Positions 17,927 through 27,426 of a stretch of DNA of 64,000 nucleotides are shown here, one piece after another. This DNA is from Peterkaempfera bronchialis (GTDB lineage Bacteria > Actinomycetota > Actinomycetes > Streptomycetales > Streptomycetaceae). The notes beneath the pieces are model-generated. The model did no database searches, was not told the DNA's origin, and saw only the letters and a list, made by a program, of their open reading frames with translations. Every line of letters starts with the position of its first letter. The first letter of the stretch is position 1. The stretch lies in contig NZ_CP031264.1 of the NCBI RefSeq assembly GCF_003258605.2, positions 1 to 64,000 on the forward strand, read 5' to 3'. The translations under genes were made by a program, and so were the position numbers.

Positions 17927-18483
17927 GTGGGCGTCCTCGGCGACCGGCAGCTGGATCGGCGGGGCGGTCGCCGTGCCTGCATGGCTCGTGCCCCGCTCCG
18001 GACACCAATTCGATCGGCTTTCCGGTGTTCCTTGTCAAGCGGGCTTTGGAATTCTCGTCGATTTGACTGCCGGGGTGGCGCGTTCAGGAGCGTAGATGTC
18101 ATTCTGATTCGTTCGGTTCGCCTTGAGGTCGCTGTTCCGCGTGAATCGGCTGAGCCGCGGGCGCCGGGGAGCCGCCTCGCGGCTCACCGAGCCAGTGCCC
18201 TCAGCCGGGTTTCAGCAGGCAGGACAGGAGTCGCCCCGCCAGGCGGCCGAAGGTGAGGTGTCCCGCGCCCCGCCGTGCGGTGGCCGACCGCTTCGGCCGC
18301 CTTCTGCGGCGGCGGCCCTTCGGGCGCGAGGAAACAGTTCTCCCATTCGGCCGCCAGGGCAGCCATTCTCATATTCGGCAGATCGCTGTCAAGAATTGGC
18401 GCGCTTTGCAGGATTCTTTTCCCTGTTCCTGCTCCTCGCGCCGCTCGGCGTGGTAGCCATGGCCGCAGAGGCGAGGGAGGGTC
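17927..18483. other. Spacer upstream of the first Tn7-like unit
   Basis: No gene is seen in these about 560 bp. A 7-bp stem with a 3-base loop (gagccgc/gcggctc) sits at 18169-18185. The region must contain the promoter for the tniQ gene at 18484, which has a good ribosome-binding site (gggaggg), and possibly one transposon end. I could not identify repeated transposase-binding sites by eye. Confidence 0.35.
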
Positions 18484-19487
18484 ATGGATTCGGTGGCGGG
18501 GTTGGATCGGGTACGGGTGCGCGAGCTGCCGTTGCACGTCCGGTTCATGGCGGGCGAGTCGACCGGTTCCTATGTGACCCGCCTGGCCGGCCGGAACGGG
18601 CTCGAGGTCCAGCAGTTGCTGGACGAGGTCGGGCAGGGCAGCACGAGGGCTGTCGCGCCGCATCTGACCGAGCTCTACCTCAACCGTCCTGCCGCCGAGC
18701 GCTTGGCCGCGCTGGCCAGCCGTCCGCTGGAGGTGATGCGGCGGGCGCTCGCGAGCCTGGGCGCGGCATACCTGCTCGACGACGGTGACGGAACTCCCGC
18801 CTGGTCGTTCCCGTGGGCGGTGCGGGACGGCTATCTCGTGCGGGCCTGCGGGTTGTGCGCGGCCGCCGCGGCATCGGTGAGCCGGCCTGGATGATGGTGG
18901 CGGACCCCTGGCACCTGTGCGCCCGGCACGCACGGTGGTCGGACAACTCCCGTGATCCGCAGACCCCTTGGATCGACGTGGCTGACTGGCCGCAGATCCT
19001 GGCAGCGGAACGCCAGCGGGTGGCCATGGTGCGGTGCCTGGGCCGCACCGCACGCGCGTTGTTCGCCGACGCGCGCACGATGAGCAGAGCCGAATCGAGC
19101 GCGCCGGACAGGCTCCGGGTGATGGCCGACCGTCTCGGGGAGGCCCGTGCTGCCTCCTTGTTGCTCTACCCGCACACCGTGCGCATCGCCCGCGTCCTGG
19201 CGCAGGCCGAACGTCGCCGGCTCGGCCGGGAGCTGACGGCGGACTCCTACGAGGGCTGGTTCGCTCGCAGTTCACAGGAGTTGGGCCCCAGGTACCGGGG
19301 AGTGCTGAGGCGGTGGATGGAGTGCCACAAGCCGGTGCCGGGCCCGGAGCCGAGGCGCAGAGGTGAGTTGGGGCGGGCCGTGCTGGTCGCACCGCACACA
19401 CGGATCGCACCGCTGGATTCGACGCAGCAGCTCAGCTGCCTGCCCTCCGGCCCGGTGGCCAGCCCGTTCGACCGGCCCTTCCTGTGA
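18484..19487 (+). pseudogene. tniQ: TniQ-family protein, frameshifted
   Basis: The start is ATG 18484, with gggaggg directly upstream. The N-terminus (RVRELPLHVRFMAGESTGSY) is TniQ-like. A zinc-site pattern follows: CGLC in the first frame, then LCARH in the second frame. One base is missing near 18866: the first frame stops at 18894, and the rest (GIGEPAWMMVADPWHLCARH) continues in another frame to 19487. The intact protein would be about 334 aa. TniQ/TnsD proteins choose the target site in Tn7-like transposition. Loss of this gene would impair targeting of unit 1. Confidence 0.65.
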
Positions 19488-19622
19488 AGGGAGCCGCAGT
19501 GCGCAGAAAGCGGGCCAGCAGCCCGATGCGGTCGTCGGCCATGGGTACCAGCAGCCGGAGTCGGCAGTACTCAAGACTGATGCGCCGGGCTCCGGCACAG
19601 AGCCGGCGGAGAGGAGTTCAGG

Positions 19623-20324
19623 GTGGATGTCTGGGCCTCGGTGAGCTCCGGCGAGGACGGGGCGTCGTGGGTTGATCCGCGAGTCCTGCGCGGGGAGGTG
19701 CTGGAGGAGGCGCTGTCGTCGATCCCTGCGACCTATCCGGGGCGGCAGGGCATCGCGACGGGGTGGTGGGCATCCACCACCGGCGCTCTCGTGGAGTGCG
19801 GTACGGAGGTGGAGCGCCGAGGCGCCGTGTTCCTCGACTTCGATCCGTCGGTTGCGGATTTCGCCGCGTCCCGGGTGCGGCTGCGATGGCAGCATGAGGA
19901 CCAACGAGGCACGGTGGCAACGGTGTTCTTCGCCCGCACCTGCGCCGGGCGGCGCCTGGCGGTCGTCCACCCGGCCCGGCCCGGAACTCGGGGGCGGTAC
20001 GAACGCGAGGCATTGCAGGTGGCTGCTGAAGCTGCCGGGTGGGCCCTGCGCGAGCTCGGGCCGCCTGACGGGATCCGGATCGCCAGCCTGGAACGCGCCG
20101 CAGCGTTCAGGTTCCCCGAGTTCGGCGACCCCCAGGTACGGACCGCACTACGGAAGACCTTCAGCGTGCCGCGCCCACTCCAGGACGGCGTGGCAGCCGC
20201 AGGCCTACTGCCGGGCAGCAACTCCCGTGCCTACCACCTGCTCTGGACCGGTGACCTGATGACCGACTGGAGCCGGCCGCTACTGCCGACATCGACCGTG
20301 TGGACCAGTACGGAGGACACGTGA
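19623..20324 (+). CDS. TnsA-like endonuclease subunit of transposase
   Basis: This 233-aa protein starts at GTG 19623 behind ggagaggag. The family block is GIATGWWASTTGALVECGTE followed by VFLDFDPSVADFA. It resembles the N-terminal catalytic region of heteromeric transposase endonuclease TnsA, which cuts the 5' strands of the transposon. The following strand normally supplies a second acid and a lysine/glutamine pair, but here it reads ATVFFARTCAGRRLAVVH with no obvious Asp or Lys. The stop overlaps the tnsB start by GTGA, so translation is coupled. Confidence 0.65.
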   Translation: MDVWASVSSGEDGASWVDPRVLRGEVLEEALSSIPATYPGRQGIATGWWASTTGALVECGTEVERRGAVFLDFDPSVADFAASRVRLRWQHEDQRGTVATVFFARTCAGRRLAVVHPARPGTRGRYEREALQVAAEAAGWALRELGPPDGIRIASLERAAAFRFPEFGDPQVRTALRKTFSVPRPLQDGVAAAGLLPGSNSRAYHLLWTGDLMTDWSRPLLPTSTVWTSTEDT

Positions 20325-22729
20325 CCGTCACCCAGGACAGCACACCGCCACTTGCCGAGAGCTCGGCGGCCGTGTGCGCTCTCGAGCCCGGCCAGCGGGT
20401 CCGGTTCGACGGCGAGGAGTACGTGGTCGCCGGTGTCCGGGGCCCCAGCGTGCAGTTGCTGTGCGAACAGGAGCCCTGCAGGTCGGCCGCCGTGCTCCTC
20501 CAGGTGCTGACCGGTGCTGCGGACTTCGCGGTCCTCGACGCGGTCGGCGCGCCCAGGCCGCTGCAGCAGGTCCCGGACGTGGACATCCTCGACGTGCTTG
20601 ATCAGGGCAGGCGCGAGCGGATCCGCGCGTGGGAATGGCATCTGGTCGAGCTGCGCGACGGAGTCCCGCCCGACTCAGCAGCAGGCACGAAGCCGCGCTC
20701 CGCCTACGAGACGACGAGGTCGCAGCGGGAGCGGTTCGCCGCCAAAGCGGCGGAGCTGACAGCACTGGGCTGGCGCGGTGTGTCGAACAGCACCATCCGG
20801 CGCAAGTTCCTGGCCTACCAGGACCAAGGCGTGGCCGGGCTCGCGCGGCTCGCTATCGGGCAGGTCCGCACCGACGAGCGGGTGATCCAGCTGCTGCTGC
20901 GCGAAGTCAAGCTCGCGGTCGGCGAGTCCTCGGGATGGGCGAACCGGGTCTACGAGCGGCTGCTGACCGCTCTCCACGCAGAACACCCTTCCGAGTACAA
21001 GAAGTTGGCAATCTCACCGGCGACGTTCTACCGGCTGATCAAGCGTCTGGGGATCTCCGCCGCCTATCTGCAGGCCCCGGTACGGAACCGACTCGACCAG
21101 GAGAACTCCCCCGCGTCGCCGTTCACACCGACCACGGCGACGATGCTGGGCGAGCAGGTGCAGATCGACTCCACCGGCCTGGACATCCTGGCGGTCGGCG
21201 ACGACGGATTCACCGTGAGCGCGGAGCTGACCTGCGCCATCGACGTGGCCACCCGCAGCATCATCGGCGCGATGATCGTGCCCAAGAGCCCGGGCCGGGG
21301 GCCGCGCGGCCGCAGGCTCGGCGGGCGCGCCACCCGGACATTCGACGCGACGCTCCTGCTCGCGCAGGCCCTTGCCCCGATGCCAGGCCGGGCCGGCTGG
21401 TCGCCCCTGGCCCTGGCCGAGCGGTCCGACCTGCCCTACGCGGACCTGGTGGCCTGCGATCCGCGGATGACCGGCGCGGCCGCCCGCCCGGTGATCCGTC
21501 CCAAGATGGTCGTCGTCGACCACGGGTCGATCTACCGCAGCGAGCACTTCGTGGACGTGTGCACCTCTCTGCAGATCTCGGTCAGGCCCGCGCGGGAGCG
21601 CACCCCCACCGACAAGGCGGTCATCGAGTCGACGTTCTCGGCGATCAAGAAGATGTTCTGCCAGTACGTGTCCGGCTACACCGGCTCCAGCCTGGCCAAG
21701 CGCGGCAAGCTGGTCGCGCAGCAGCCACTGTGGAGCATCAACGAGTTGCAGGACCTGCTGGACGAGTGGATCGCCCTGCGCTGGCAGCAGACCCCGCACG
21801 ACGGGCTCCGCAGCCCCCTGCTGCCGGGCATGAAGCTGACCCCAAACCAGATGTATTCGGTGCTGGTGGCCTGCGAGGGACAGGTGCCGCTGCCGCTGAG
21901 CGCAGAGCAGAACCGCAAGCTGCTGCTGTGCGAGCGCCGGGTAATCACCGAGAAGGGCGTCACCATCAACAACCGCACCTACAACAGCGATGCCCTGCAG
22001 GCCTACGCACGGCTGCACACCGGCATCACCGGACAGGGACACCGCTGGGAGATCCGCCACCACCCCTACGTGCCGCGGTACGTGTGGCTGTACGACCACC
22101 GGGACGGGCAGTGGGCCGAGGCCGAGTTCATCCACCAGAAGCAGATCGGCGACGAGTGGACCCAGTATGAGTGGGAGGTCGCAACCGCCCACCACCTGGC
22201 CCGGGGCAGCACCAAGGAGCAGCAGCAGGCCATCGCCCAGGCGGTACGGGAACTGCGCGAGCGCGCCCGCCGCGGCCCCAAGGACCAGCCCGCCCCGGAC
22301 AGGACAGGGCGACGCCCACGGCCCGCTGCCCCGTTCACCGGTCCCGACCTGCCGGTGCGAGTGCCCGAGGTCGACCCCTACGAGGGCATCACACTCCCCA
22401 CCCCGGAGACCGTGGCAGCCGCACGCGTGCTGGACGCGTCGGTGAAGAACCTGTTCCCCGGCCAGTGGTCGCCCGCGACGCCACCGACGGTCTCCACAGC
22501 CGCCGCACCCGCCTCCGGGCAGACGCCCGCACCCGCCGCAGCCGCAGACACCCCGGACGACGAAACCCCTGGACTCGGCTCCCCCGACAAACGGGCCAGA
22601 GCTTCCCGGCCTCGACTGGCCGCCAGCGCCGCAGGCCTGTTCCGAAACCTCACCGCTCCGCCCCGGGCCGACAGCCGGCCGCCCACTGGCACCCCTGTCC
22701 CTGATGACCCGTCGAAGGAGCCCGCATGA
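20321..22729 (+). CDS. TnsB/Mu-type DDE transposase
   Basis: I choose GTG 20321 (802 aa) because it overlaps the tnsA stop by 4 bp and follows GGAGG. A GTG at 20300 is also in frame. The N-terminal 200 residues contain HTH segments (WANRVYERLLTALHAEHP). The integrase core carries the DDE triad: Asp283 (VQIDSTGLD), Asp400 (VVVDHGSIY) and Glu436 (AVIESTF), with the canonical 35 residues between the last two. A Mu-type C-terminal beta domain (about 540-630) and a Pro-rich tail follow. It joins transposon 3' ends to target DNA. The gene looks intact and is coupled to the tnsC fragment by ATGA. Confidence 0.85.
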   Translation: MTVTQDSTPPLAESSAAVCALEPGQRVRFDGEEYVVAGVRGPSVQLLCEQEPCRSAAVLLQVLTGAADFAVLDAVGAPRPLQQVPDVDILDVLDQGRRERIRAWEWHLVELRDGVPPDSAAGTKPRSAYETTRSQRERFAAKAAELTALGWRGVSNSTIRRKFLAYQDQGVAGLARLAIGQVRTDERVIQLLLREVKLAVGESSGWANRVYERLLTALHAEHPSEYKKLAISPATFYRLIKRLGISAAYLQAPVRNRLDQENSPASPFTPTTATMLGEQVQIDSTGLDILAVGDDGFTVSAELTCAIDVATRSIIGAMIVPKSPGRGPRGRRLGGRATRTFDATLLLAQALAPMPGRAGWSPLALAERSDLPYADLVACDPRMTGAAARPVIRPKMVVVDHGSIYRSEHFVDVCTSLQISVRPARERTPTDKAVIESTFSAIKKMFCQYVSGYTGSSLAKRGKLVAQQPLWSINELQDLLDEWIALRWQQTPHDGLRSPLLPGMKLTPNQMYSVLVACEGQVPLPLSAEQNRKLLLCERRVITEKGVTINNRTYNSDALQAYARLHTGITGQGHRWEIRHHPYVPRYVWLYDHRDGQWAEAEFIHQKQIGDEWTQYEWEVATAHHLARGSTKEQQQAIAQAVRELRERARRGPKDQPAPDRTGRRPRPAAPFTGPDLPVRVPEVDPYEGITLPTPETVAAARVLDASVKNLFPGQWSPATPPTVSTAAAPASGQTPAPAAAADTPDDETPGLGSPDKRARASRPRLAASAAGLFRNLTAPPRADSRPPTGTPVPDDPSKEPA

Positions 22730-23015
22730 ACCGCCTGGACCTGATCCGGTCCACTCCGCTCCCCCACGGCATCGCGGTCACCGGCGCCTACCGGCCCGCC
22801 CGGCTCACCACCAAGGAAGGCTGGAACGAGTTCGCCCACCACATCCTGGCCGCGCCCGACCTGCAGGACTGCGCACCGCTGGGCACACCCGTCCGCGACA
22901 ACGACCCGCGGATGCTCCACCACGGCGAGATGCTGCCCGTTGACACCGACGACCTGTGGCGGGGCCTGATCGACGCCCGCCGGATCCTACGGGCCAACCG
23001 CTCACGCAGAGGCCG
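22726..23015 (+). pseudogene. TnsC-like gene fragment (5' end only)
   Basis: From ATG 22726 about 95 residues resemble the N-terminus of actinomycete TnsC-like ATPases (RLTTKEGWNEFAHHI, DLWRGLIDARRILRANR). No Walker motifs follow: coding character ends near 23015 and the frame stops at 23082 in unrelated sequence. The AAA ATPase needed to activate TnsB and select targets is therefore missing from unit 1. The break marks the left edge of the integrase region. Confidence 0.6.
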
Positions 23016-23069
23016 CCGGGCTCATGGGCATTGGAGCACAGTTGCAGCTCCTGAAACATCCCAGTTCAA

Positions 23070-23177
23070 ATGCCCTACATAGAGCACTATCTGACGCGCC
23101 GTCCACCAAAGAGTCAGGTCAAGACCCTGTTGCAGTACACCCACCTGCTCTCTCAGTTCATGAAGCAGGGCAGGTAA
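23070..23177 (+). CDS. Possible 35-residue ORF, perhaps an integrase fragment
   Basis: An ATG at 23070 opens a 35-codon frame (MPYIEHYLTRRPPKSQVKTL...) ending at 23177. It reads like part of a recombinase core-binding helix region, and the local base composition is less GC-rich than its surroundings. It lies between the tnsC scar and the tyrosine recombinase. It may be a relic of another integrase rather than a working gene. Confidence 0.2.
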   Translation: MPYIEHYLTRRPPKSQVKTLLQYTHLLSQFMKQGR

Positions 23178-23203
23178 GAGGCCATCAGATACCCCACTGC
23201 ATT

Positions 23204-24388
23204 TCAGATCCACTGAGACCACATACCCCACACCTGCTCCAGCGCCGCGGTGAAGACCGGGTCGTGGACGTCCACGTGGCCGTAGACCTGCTCGACGGTC
23301 GCGGCCGAGGCCCAGCCGCCGGCCTCCCGCGCGATCACGGCGTTGCCGCGTGCGGCGTCCAGCACCGCGGTGGCGAAGCTGTGCCGGAAGGCGTGCGGGA
23401 CCATCCGGCCGATCTCCACACGGGCCGCGGCACGGCGCAGCATGCCCCGGGCCGCGGCGGTGGTCCACGGTTGGCCTCGGGAGGGGCCGTGCAGGCTGAC
23501 CAGGAGCATGCCGTGAACGCTCTGGGCGGGGTACTGGGTGGTGATGTACTCGAAGTAGGTGTGGATCATCGCCGGGCTCGCCCGGCGCACCGTCCCGCCG
23601 CTTACGGCGTTGTCCTGCCAGGTCCATGGTGTCTTTGTCTTGACCCGGGCCCGGTTGGCATTGTCCTCGCGGTGGCAGATGTGCACATGCGGCCCCCGGC
23701 ATTGACCGCACGCGGCCTGCTCGCGCAGGTGCAGGTCGGCCAGGCGCAGCCCGCACAGCTCACCGATCCGGAAACCGCCGTCGGCCAGCCACGTGACCAC
23801 CATCCGGTCCCGCGCGCACGACACCGCCCTCAGCAGCAGATCCCGGGCGCCCTCGGGCAGCATCTTCGGATGCCGGCGCACCCGCTCCGCCGGAGCCAGA
23901 GGGTTCGCGGGCATGCTGTGCAGGACGTGCCCGAGCATCGCCCGCCGCCTATCCGCCCGCGTCGGCAGCCGGGTCACACGCAGCGCCTCCGCCAACAACG
24001 GGTTCATGCCCCGGATGCCCAGGTGGAGGTAGAAGCCCTTCAGGCAGGCCGCCGCGGTCTTCAACGCGCTGTGCCCGTAAGGGCGTTTGTTCTCCCGCCA
24101 CGGCAGCCCGAACGGCCCCGGATAATCCGCCCCGAGTGCCGCCATGTAGTGCCGCAAATCCTCAAGCGACACCGCCCCTGCGTCCAGGCCCGCGAACCGC
24201 AGCCACCGCAGATGATCTACCAGCACATACGCGTACGTCCGGTCCGTGCCCGCCCGGCAGGTGCGCAGGAACCCGTCCGCCTCCGCCACCACCGAGCAGT
24301 CCGTGTCCACGACCGTGTAGGACACCCGCCCGCCCCCGCGGACGACCTCCTGCACCCGTAACTCGCCCACCACCAACCGACCACCCAC
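23204..24388 (-). CDS. Tyrosine site-specific recombinase (integrase)
   Basis: I choose GTG 24388 (394 aa), which follows ggagagagg; an ATG-like start at 24496 is also open. The N-terminal domain is a SAM-like core-binding region (YAYVLVDHLRWLRFAGLDAG). The catalytic domain has Arg207 (GGFRIGELCGL), a candidate Lys249 (VKTKT), His331-x-x-Arg334 (HAFRHSFAT), Trp358 and the nucleophile candidate Tyr368 (VEQVYGHVD). All catalytic positions are present. A CxxC-H-C cluster (ACGQCRGPHVHICH) inserted before the lysine region is unusual. It probably integrates or resolves a mobile element; no attachment site was recognised. Confidence 0.8.
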   Translation of the reverse strand: MGGRLVVGELRVQEVVRGGGRVSYTVVDTDCSVVAEADGFLRTCRAGTDRTYAYVLVDHLRWLRFAGLDAGAVSLEDLRHYMAALGADYPGPFGLPWRENKRPYGHSALKTAAACLKGFYLHLGIRGMNPLLAEALRVTRLPTRADRRRAMLGHVLHSMPANPLAPAERVRRHPKMLPEGARDLLLRAVSCARDRMVVTWLADGGFRIGELCGLRLADLHLREQAACGQCRGPHVHICHREDNANRARVKTKTPWTWQDNAVSGGTVRRASPAMIHTYFEYITTQYPAQSVHGMLLVSLHGPSRGQPWTTAAARGMLRRAAARVEIGRMVPHAFRHSFATAVLDAARGNAVIAREAGGWASAATVEQVYGHVDVHDPVFTAALEQVWGMWSQWI

Positions 24389-24503
24389 CCGCGTGCCGCC
24401 TCTCTCCGGACCCAGGGCCGCCCCCTGGCGGCACTCCCGGCCCCGAGTCCACACCCCTTCCCCACACCCACGGACCACTCCACGCGAACGTCCCACACAC
24501 CCA

Positions 24504-24529
24504 GGTGACGGTTGGTAAAGTCCGTCACC
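24504..24529. promoter_or_regulatory. Inverted repeat upstream of the integrase gene
   Basis: Arms ggtgacgg (24504-24511) and ccgtcacc (24522-24529) are perfect 8-bp complements separated by ttggtaaagt. The site lies about 115 bp upstream of the proposed integrase start. It could be an operator or a recombinase arm site. Confidence 0.4.
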
Positions 24530-24769
24530 CTCACACGCCAGAACACCCCCTCAGGCCACGTTGGCGGCAGGCACCCTCAGGGGCAAGCGTGGCCCTGAGC
24601 ACGACGGGTGAGCGGCCAGATCTCCGCGTTCACGCCGATGAGCCGCTGTGCATTCGTCCCGAGCGCCGGGACGGGTCGAGGGCGGGCGTTTTCTGCCAAC
24701 TCCGCCCGGGCGGCGCTACTATCGGTCGATCACGCAACGCCTGACACGTTGGCCGCAGGAGGCGCCTTG

Positions 24770-24982
24770 TTGCACGAGCAGGTTCGCTCCTCGAATGTCC
24801 GGTCGGTGGGCTACAGCCAGCAGGAGCGTGTGCTTGAGGTCGCCTTTCACAGCGGAGGGGTGTACCGCTACGTCGACGTGCCGGCGGACGTGCATACGGC
24901 CTTGATGGCGGCTCCCAGCAAGGGCAGATTCCTGGCTCGCTTCGTCAAGGGTCGCTACGTCTACCGCCGTGTCTCGGGCTGA
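24770..24982 (+). CDS. KTSC-domain small protein
   Basis: I choose TTG 24770 because ggagg at 24758-24762 sits 7 nt upstream; this gives 70 aa. The whole protein matches the KTSC domain: RSSNVRSVGYSQQERVLEVA, then FHSGGVYRYVDVP, then SKGRFLARFVKGRYVYRRV. The KTSC domain is named from the C-terminus of a lysyl-tRNA synthetase form and also occurs as a stand-alone domain in phages and islands. It probably binds nucleic acid or a protein partner. It lies 45 bp upstream of the OLD nuclease gene and may be cotranscribed. Confidence 0.7.
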   Translation: MHEQVRSSNVRSVGYSQQERVLEVAFHSGGVYRYVDVPADVHTALMAAPSKGRFLARFVKGRYVYRRVSG

Positions 24983-25027
24983 CGCACCCATCCAGGTCCC
25001 GTCCATCGTCGTCGAGTTGAGGCACGC

Positions 25028-26881
25028 GTGCAGATCTGTTCCGTTTCCGTTGAGGGCTTTCGCTGCCTTGCGGACGTCGCCGGGGTTCCGGTCCTTTCCC
25101 AGACGATTCTGACCGGGCAAAACGAGGGCGGGAAGACCGCTCTTCTGGACGCGCTGAACTTCCTGCTGCACGGAACAGCACTGAGCGAGCACGATCTCAC
25201 CTACGTCGGCGACGGCGATCTCCAGGAGCCAGAGGGCGACACAGCCGCCCTGCACGCGCGTGTGCCCCAGACGGTCGTGACGGGCAGCTTCAGCCTTAAT
25301 GCCGAGGAGCAACTGCGTCTCGAGCTGCCCGAGCAGGTACGAATCCGGCGGCGTTTCCGGCCGGAGGCAGGCATGTTCCTCGAGGTCCACCGACGTGTCT
25401 GCCAGGACCCTCAACTGCGTGACCTGGCGGCGGTGAAGCTGCCGGGGTTGAAGGAGCTCGCGGCGGTTCACGGGGTCGAGCCGGTCGGGCAGGCGAGTGC
25501 CAGGAATAGCTGGGAGCAGCCGCTTCGGGCGTTGGCTCAGCAATTAAAGCAGGTGGACGCGTGGGTGCCGGCGGCCTCCGAGGTGGCCGCGGCCCTGCCG
25601 ACGATGGTGTACTTCAAGGGAGACTCCGTCCAGGCACCCGAGGCCGTGATCCAGAGTCTGCTCAACTCCCGGCTGCGGGAATACACGCGGGCCGACGAGG
25701 TGGCCAAGCGGGTAACGGACCTTGAGGGCTATCTCGCTGAGTCGCTGAAGGAGGACATCGACAGCATCCGCAGTCACATCGCGCAGCGGTGCACCCTGCC
25801 GTCGGTGGAGCTGGCTCCCCAGGTGCAGGTGCGTCCGACCCTGGTCGGCGTCGAGCTGAACGTGCTGGACTCCCAGGGCCGCCGCTTCCCGCTGTCGTCT
25901 GCCGGCACCGGCCGCTCGCGCCGGATCTCGCTGGCCCTGTGGGAGAGCAGCAACGAACTCTTGGGGCAGCACGACGCCACGCAGACGCCCGAGTCGGATG
26001 TCCTGTTCGTCTACGACGAGCCCGACACCCACCTCGACTACTCCCATCAGCGGCGCATCATGGCGCTCCTCCAACTGCAGTCCTCGCGGCCTAACGCGCG
26101 CGTCATCGTCGCGACGCACTCGCTCAACCTGATCGACGGCGTCGACATCTCCTCCGTGGTGCACCTGCGTACCCAGGAGGGCCGGGTTCGGGCGGAGGTC
26201 CTGAGCGAGGACAGCGCGGACAAGGACGTACGCCGACACCTGTCGACGATCGCGACAACACTGGGGTTCCGCAACAGCGTCCTCCTGCACGAGCGGTTCT
26301 TCGTCGCCGTGGAGGGCGTATCCGAGACATCCGCGTTCCCCATCCTCTTCCGCAAGCACGCTGGCTTCCCGATCCAGTCCGCCGGGATCTGCCTGTGGGC
26401 CGGCGGCAGCAACGAAGGCGCGCTGCGATTCGCCCGGTTCCTCAAAGATCACGGGCGCGACGTCGCCTTCGTAGTCGACAAAGACAGCCGCACCAACCAA
26501 AGGCACGTCTTCCGCGACGACAAGCTCAAGGAGCACGGCTTCGACCTCAAGCAGGAGTGTCTCTACCTTGGCTCCCCCAACGAGCTCGAAGACCTGTTCA
26601 CCAACGACGACTGGGCCGAAACAGCCAACGCGCTGTGGAGGCCGAACGCCGAACGCGGCCCCTGGCAGCCTCAGGAGATCGAAGAGCTGCGGGCTGGCAA
26701 GTTCAGCTCGCATCTGCTGGACCTGCTCAAGGGCGGTTCCCCTGAGGGACCGAAAAACAAGGAAGACCTCATGGTTGGCATCGCCGCCCACCTCGCGCAG
26801 GACCGCATCCCCGCCGCCCTGTCCACGGTCTTCGATGCTCTCGTCAGTCGCGCGCAGGACGCGGGGCCGCATCTTTGGTAG
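25028..26881 (+). CDS. OLD-family ATP-dependent nuclease (AAA plus TOPRIM)
   Basis: This 617-aa protein starts at GTG 25028. The N-terminal ABC-type ATPase has Walker A GQNEGGKT (30-37), a signature-like region SSAGTGRSRR (290-299), Walker B VLFVYDEPDTH (Asp330/Glu331) and an H-loop (VIVATHSLN). The C-terminal TOPRIM nuclease has candidate metal ligands Glu429 (FVAVEGVSE) and Asp484/Asp486 (FVVDKDSR). OLD proteins are DNA nucleases used in phage defence and phage exclusion. No UvrD-like helicase follows, so this is not a complete Gabija pair; it looks like a stand-alone class 1 OLD protein. A KTSC protein precedes it. Confidence 0.85.
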   Translation: MQICSVSVEGFRCLADVAGVPVLSQTILTGQNEGGKTALLDALNFLLHGTALSEHDLTYVGDGDLQEPEGDTAALHARVPQTVVTGSFSLNAEEQLRLELPEQVRIRRRFRPEAGMFLEVHRRVCQDPQLRDLAAVKLPGLKELAAVHGVEPVGQASARNSWEQPLRALAQQLKQVDAWVPAASEVAAALPTMVYFKGDSVQAPEAVIQSLLNSRLREYTRADEVAKRVTDLEGYLAESLKEDIDSIRSHIAQRCTLPSVELAPQVQVRPTLVGVELNVLDSQGRRFPLSSAGTGRSRRISLALWESSNELLGQHDATQTPESDVLFVYDEPDTHLDYSHQRRIMALLQLQSSRPNARVIVATHSLNLIDGVDISSVVHLRTQEGRVRAEVLSEDSADKDVRRHLSTIATTLGFRNSVLLHERFFVAVEGVSETSAFPILFRKHAGFPIQSAGICLWAGGSNEGALRFARFLKDHGRDVAFVVDKDSRTNQRHVFRDDKLKEHGFDLKQECLYLGSPNELEDLFTNDDWAETANALWRPNAERGPWQPQEIEELRAGKFSSHLLDLLKGGSPEGPKNKEDLMVGIAAHLAQDRIPAALSTVFDALVSRAQDAGPHLW

Positions 26882-27080
26882 CCGCCCCGGCCTGACGCGC
26901 CGCGCGCCGCGCCTTCATACGCATCAGCCGCTGCTGCGGCGTCGGCGCCTCCCACGTATGCAGGCCGGCCGAAGCCACCCACTGAGACCCGTGGTGGCCC
27001 GGATCGTCGCCACACCAGCGGCAGCCGTCAGGAGACGGCAGGTCCCTGCGATGCACGCGTATCACCCGACCACCGCCCAT
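26844..27080 (-). CDS. Small Cys/His protein, probable zinc binder
   Basis: From ATG 27080 this 78-aa protein contains CRWCGDDPGHHGSQW followed by GLHTWEAPTPQQRLMRMKAR. Small proteins with a CxxC-H-W pattern and a basic RMxARR tail are common in streptomycete genomes and phages, though their role is unknown. The 3' end overlaps the end of the OLD gene on the opposite strand by about 38 bp. An alternative start at 27218 exists, but the extra residues look non-coding. Confidence 0.55.
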   Translation of the reverse strand: MGGGRVIRVHRRDLPSPDGCRWCGDDPGHHGSQWVASAGLHTWEAPTPQQRLMRMKARRAARQAGAATKDAAPRPARD

Positions 27081-27426
27081 GGAGCACCGCCCGTGTACGT
27101 CGGAATACCTTCGATATGACACTTTCCCCGGAAGGCCATGCTCAAAGAGTGCCACCTGCCACTGACAACCGGACGGATGCATTCCGCTCCTTGTGTCGGC
27201 TGCGGCTGTCATACGCATGTCGGCCTTGCTCCAAGCACTCCCCCCTGTCCTCCGCCCGATCTCCCCGCCTTAAGACGCACCCAGTCCCGGGGAAAAGCGG
27301 CCACACCAGATGGCAACCCAGCCCCGAAGCAGCGTCGCAGATCTGCGGCGTACGTTCCGGTAACGTCCGCCGTGCCTGCCGGAGGCGAGCAAGCGCCGCA
27401 GGTCAGTGGCGAGTAAGGAGTGCAGG
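27081..27426. other. Spacer upstream of the nuclease/helical-repeat gene
   Basis: No gene is seen. The sequence separates the divergent small zinc-type gene (27080) from the large gene starting at 27427. The ribosome-binding site aaggag lies at about 27415-27420. Promoter elements could not be named with confidence. Confidence 0.35.

Larger units (their letters stand above)
18484..23015 (+). mobile_element. Tn7-like transposition unit 1 (tniQ, tnsA, tnsB, tnsC remnant)
   Basis: Four consecutive plus-strand genes encode TniQ-like, TnsA-like, TnsB-like and TnsC-like proteins, the core of a Tn7-type transposon. tniQ is frameshifted and tnsC is cut after about 95 codons, so the unit should be immobile alone. 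Element ends were not found; the limits given are those of the genes. No Cas genes are adjacent. Confidence 0.75.

Noticed and set aside
25028-26881. Gabija system
   Set aside because: GajA-like OLD architecture is present, but no UvrD-type GajB gene lies on either side.
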